Origin: Kiloniellaceae bacterium
Lineage (GTDB): Bacteria > Pseudomonadota > Alphaproteobacteria > Kiloniellales > J153
Reading direction: 5' to 3'
DNA length: 64,000 nt
Assembly: GCA_021776175.1 (NCBI GenBank)
Contig: JAJFGJ010000033.1
Coordinates: 1 to 64,000, forward strand
Positions 62,118 through 64,000 of the stretch are shown here, one piece after another (positions within the stretch are counted from its first letter, which is position 1; each line of letters starts with the position of its first letter). The notes under the pieces were generated by a model, which did no database searches, was not told the DNA's origin, and saw only the letters and a program-made list of their open reading frames with translations. A program made the position numbers and the translations under genes.

Positions 62118-63008
62118 GTGTCCAATGTATTGAGCACCGGGCGCGCCCACGGCGCCCTGTTGCTTTACGCCTTTTTGATCAGCACGTCGTTTCCGCTCGG
62201 CCGGGTCGTGGCGCTGGCGGTCGACCCGGTCGCCGCGACATTCTTGCGCTTCGCCCTCGGGGCCTCGGCATTCGGCGCGGTGCTCGCCTGGCGTGGCGGC
62301 GGGCTCGGCCGGCCCAAGCCGCGCGCGCTGCTGCGCTATGGAATCGTCGTGCTTCCCATGGTGATATTCCTGACCGCCATGTTCGAGGCCTTGCGCTGGG
62401 TCGATCCCTTGAGCGCCGGGGCGATCTTCACCCTGGTGCCCTTGATCAGTGCCGGCTACGCCCTGTTGTTTTTGCGCCAGCGCTTGTCCGGCCCCCTGGC
62501 GCTTTTAATTTGCTTTGGCGCCTTCGGCGCCCTGTGGGTCTTGTTTCGCGGTTCCCTGGATCGTCTCTTTGGGCTCGATTTCGGTTGGGGCGAGGGCATC
62601 TTCTTTTTCGGCTGCCTGGCCTTCGCGGCCTACCCGGTGGCGGTGAAACGGCTTCATGGCGGCGACCCGATTCCACGCCTGACCTTTTGGAGCCTGGTCA
62701 TGGGCACGGTCATGCTCGGTGTCGTGGGTGCGCCGCGAATTTGGGCCACCGATTGGTTCGCGGTTTCGCGCGAAGTTTACCTGGCCATCGCCTTCCTGGG
62801 CGTCGTCAACACGGCCTTTACCTTTTATCTGGCGAAATCGGCGAGCGTTGTGCTCAGCCCGGCCAAGGTCATGGCCTATACGTTTTTGATTCCGGGCCTA
62901 GTGGCCTTATTGCAAGGCGCCTTCGGTCATGCATGGCCGGAGCCTTCGGTCTTCGTCGGCGTGGCGATTACCATCCTCGCCATGTTGGCGATGCTGAAAG
63001 TGGAATAG
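62118..63008 (+). CDS. EamA-family drug/metabolite transporter
   Basis: The 296-aa protein has ten membrane helices in two EamA halves (AFLISTSFPLGRVV and FFGCLAFAAYPVAVKRL). EamA proteins export amino acids, nucleobases and other metabolites; here a pyrimidine intermediate is a guess from the neighbour. The start is uncertain: GTG 62118 (MSNVLSTG) or TTG 62094, since no good ribosome site decides. The last 126 bp are repeated in a broken copy at 63521-63645. Confidence 0.85.
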   Translation: MSNVLSTGRAHGALLLYAFLISTSFPLGRVVALAVDPVAATFLRFALGASAFGAVLAWRGGGLGRPKPRALLRYGIVVLPMVIFLTAMFEALRWVDPLSAGAIFTLVPLISAGYALLFLRQRLSGPLALLICFGAFGALWVLFRGSLDRLFGLDFGWGEGIFFFGCLAFAAYPVAVKRLHGGDPIPRLTFWSLVMGTVMLGVVGAPRIWATDWFAVSREVYLAIAFLGVVNTAFTFYLAKSASVVLSPAKVMAYTFLIPGLVALLQGAFGHAWPEPSVFVGVAITILAMLAMLKVE

Positions 63009-63049
63009 GGGCGGGTCTGGCAAAAAAAAGGGGTGGCGTATCGAGGTTT

Positions 63050-63301
63050 CTAATGGTTGTGCGTGACTGGATGCCGTGAGGCGGTGCGGTTGGTCATGGT
63101 GTCCGAGAGCGGAATAACGTCGCCCGGCTGGCAAGGATTGCAGCCGACGAAGGCATGATCGGTCACGGTGGCAAGATGGGCGCGCGTTTTTGCCTCATTC
63201 TCCGACTCGTCCAGCTCTTCCGTGATTAAAGCACCGAGTTTATGCACTTTGCACCGGAGCAAGCTTGTGACGCTCTCCAGCAGCCCTAGTCTTTCTTCCA
63301 A
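63050..63301 (-). CDS. Possible small protein, 83 aa, not recognised
   Basis: The frame starts at TTG 63301 (MEERLGLLESVTSLLRCKVH) and has a helical N-terminal part, then DAFVGCNPCQ-like (HAFVGCNPCQPGDVI) and a polar tail. I cannot tell if it is real; it lies in a stretch with relics and there is no clear ribosome site. Treat as doubtful. Confidence 0.2.
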   Translation of the reverse strand: MEERLGLLESVTSLLRCKVHKLGALITEELDESENEAKTRAHLATVTDHAFVGCNPCQPGDVIPLSDTMTNRTASRHPVTHNH

Positions 63302-63382
63302 TGCCCTGGTCCTTTCTCGTGTTTTCCATGTTCTTAGAACAGCCGGTGCTCATGTGCATTGATGCAAGTCAAGTTTTCCGAT

Positions 63383-63411
63383 CCGGCAACCGGATCAAAC
63401 CCGGTAATGAC
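63383..63411. repeat. Partial R-type repeat near the EamA relic
   Basis: ATCCGGCAACCGGATCAAAC and CCGGTAATGAC repeat the right part of R1 and R2. It lies 110 bp before the EamA relic. No other gene content was found in 63302-63520. Confidence 0.5.
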
Positions 63412-63520
63412 ATGAAGGTAGCCGTTCGTTTTAAGTTTCCGGGCACGGCAACAATCTGACCGCGTATATTTTCGGTTAGGGTGGCGAAAACGGAATCCGC
63501 GTAAGTCGGGGATCCGTAAG

Positions 63521-63645
63521 TTTCTGATTCCAGGCCTTATCGCCTGCTGCAAGGCGACTTCGGTCAGGCGTGGCCGGAGCCTTCGGTCTTCGCCGGCGTG
63601 GCGATCACCACCCTCGCCATGTTGGCGATGCTGAAAGTGGAGTAG
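63521..63645 (+). pseudogene. Relic of the EamA gene 3' end, frameshifted
   Basis: It aligns along its length with 62883-63008 (126 bp) but is one base shorter. The lost base lies in the Leu-Leu codons after LIPGL. Downstream, the segment CCTCGCCATGTTGGCGATGC and the stop (GTGGAGTAG) are conserved. It is a second copy of the 3' end, 513 bp beyond the intact gene's stop, without any 5' part. Many changes sit at third-codon positions, as between diverged homologues. Confidence 0.85.
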
Positions 63646-63770
63646 GGGCATGGCCGGTAAAGATGGCGGCAATTCGTTTGGAGCGCGTGGGGTGGATTCA
63701 CGTACGAAAAATGTGGACTTATCACTATTTTACTTGATAATTATATGAGGACAAATAAATTGAGTTTATA

Positions 63771-64000
63771 ATGATTATTCAAAGTAAATGGGTTGAACCT
63801 TTATTGAACATACGGTTGTGGATTCCTCCGGCTGTCATGGCCATTTTTCTGGTGGTTATCTCCCAGTACAACTATTTAACGTTCCACACGCTGGCCGAAT
63901 TATTCGCGATCGTGATTTCCTTCTTAGTATTTGCGTTTGCCTGGTCCACGCGTGGATTTTCCACAAATAATTTTCTGCTCTTTCTGGCCTGCGGCTATTT
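63771..64000 (+). CDS. MASE3-type membrane sensor protein, N-terminal part (runs off the window)
   Basis: From ATG 63771 the frame stays open to the end (76 codons): the first 20 residues are MIIQSKWVEPLLNIRLWIPP, then membrane helices with QYNYLTFHTLAELFAIVIS and NNFLLFLACGYF. YNYL.FHTLAELF is the start of MASE3 domains, which precede histidine kinases or diguanylate cyclases; the output domain is outside the window. An eight-codon frame, ATG 63745 to TAA, ends in the base overlapping this ATG. Confidence 0.8.
   Translation, partial: MIIQSKWVEPLLNIRLWIPPAVMAIFLVVISQYNYLTFHTLAELFAIVISFLVFAFAWSTRGFSTNNFLLFLACGY

Overview
The window looks like chromosomal DNA of a GC-rich, denitrifying alphaproteobacterium, most likely from the Rhodospirillales or a related marine lineage. 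The evidence is the gene order histone-deacetylase-like / xseB / ispA / dxs / tlyA, the Tat-type nosRZDFYLX cluster, a DivK-like receiver, TRAP transporters, and short palindromic intergenic repeats of a kind common in such genomes. No tRNA, rRNA or CRISPR array was seen. The species is an inference.

Layout. 1-2.2 kb: the 5' end of an IS5-type transposase, a 122-bp direct repeat present twice, a relic of the tgt 3' end, and two hypothetical genes between the repeats. 2.2-4.4 kb: queA-tgt (queuosine). 4.6-10.7 kb, minus strand: an RND efflux pair, an ArsR regulator with the SqrR/BigR cysteine pair, a nuclease and a small oxygenase. 10.9-18 kb: deacetylase, xseB, ispA, dxs, MATE pump, tlyA and a TauE-like permease. 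18-28 kb: a ferritin-like gene divergent from nosRZDFYLX, with an FNR/Dnr-type box between them. 28-35.5 kb: BKACE enzyme, ABC exporter, and a TRAP transporter operon ending in an amidase. 35.5-40 kb: intergenic repeats, two gene relics meeting head to head, an array of five 11-bp direct repeats, a porin, and an acetylpolyamine-amidohydrolase / SSAT-like pair. 40-43.4 kb: repeats and an AT-rich cassette with a DUF262/DUF1524 defence-type protein and a broken brxL tail. 43.4-51 kb: metal-permease-like protein, a molybdenum hydroxylase with a MoaD-like protein, and a histidine kinase fused to a hemerythrin domain followed by a DivK-like receiver. 51-64 kb: lipoprotein, class III aminotransferase plus phosphonoacetaldehyde hydrolase, MFS permease, GMC oxidoreductase plus hydratase, TusA, PreT/PreA, EamA exporter, a relic of the EamA 3' end, and the start of a MASE3 sensor protein.

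How it fits together. The core metabolism is respiratory and flexible: N2O reduction, molybdenum hydroxylase oxidation, pyrimidine and phosphonate breakdown, and organic-acid uptake. The less expected parts are the decayed defence cassette between diverged direct repeats, relics of gene 3' ends downstream of two intact genes at the two ends of the window, the 11-bp operator-like array before the porin, and the kinase-hemerythrin fusion. All family assignments come from reading the sequence; no database search was run.
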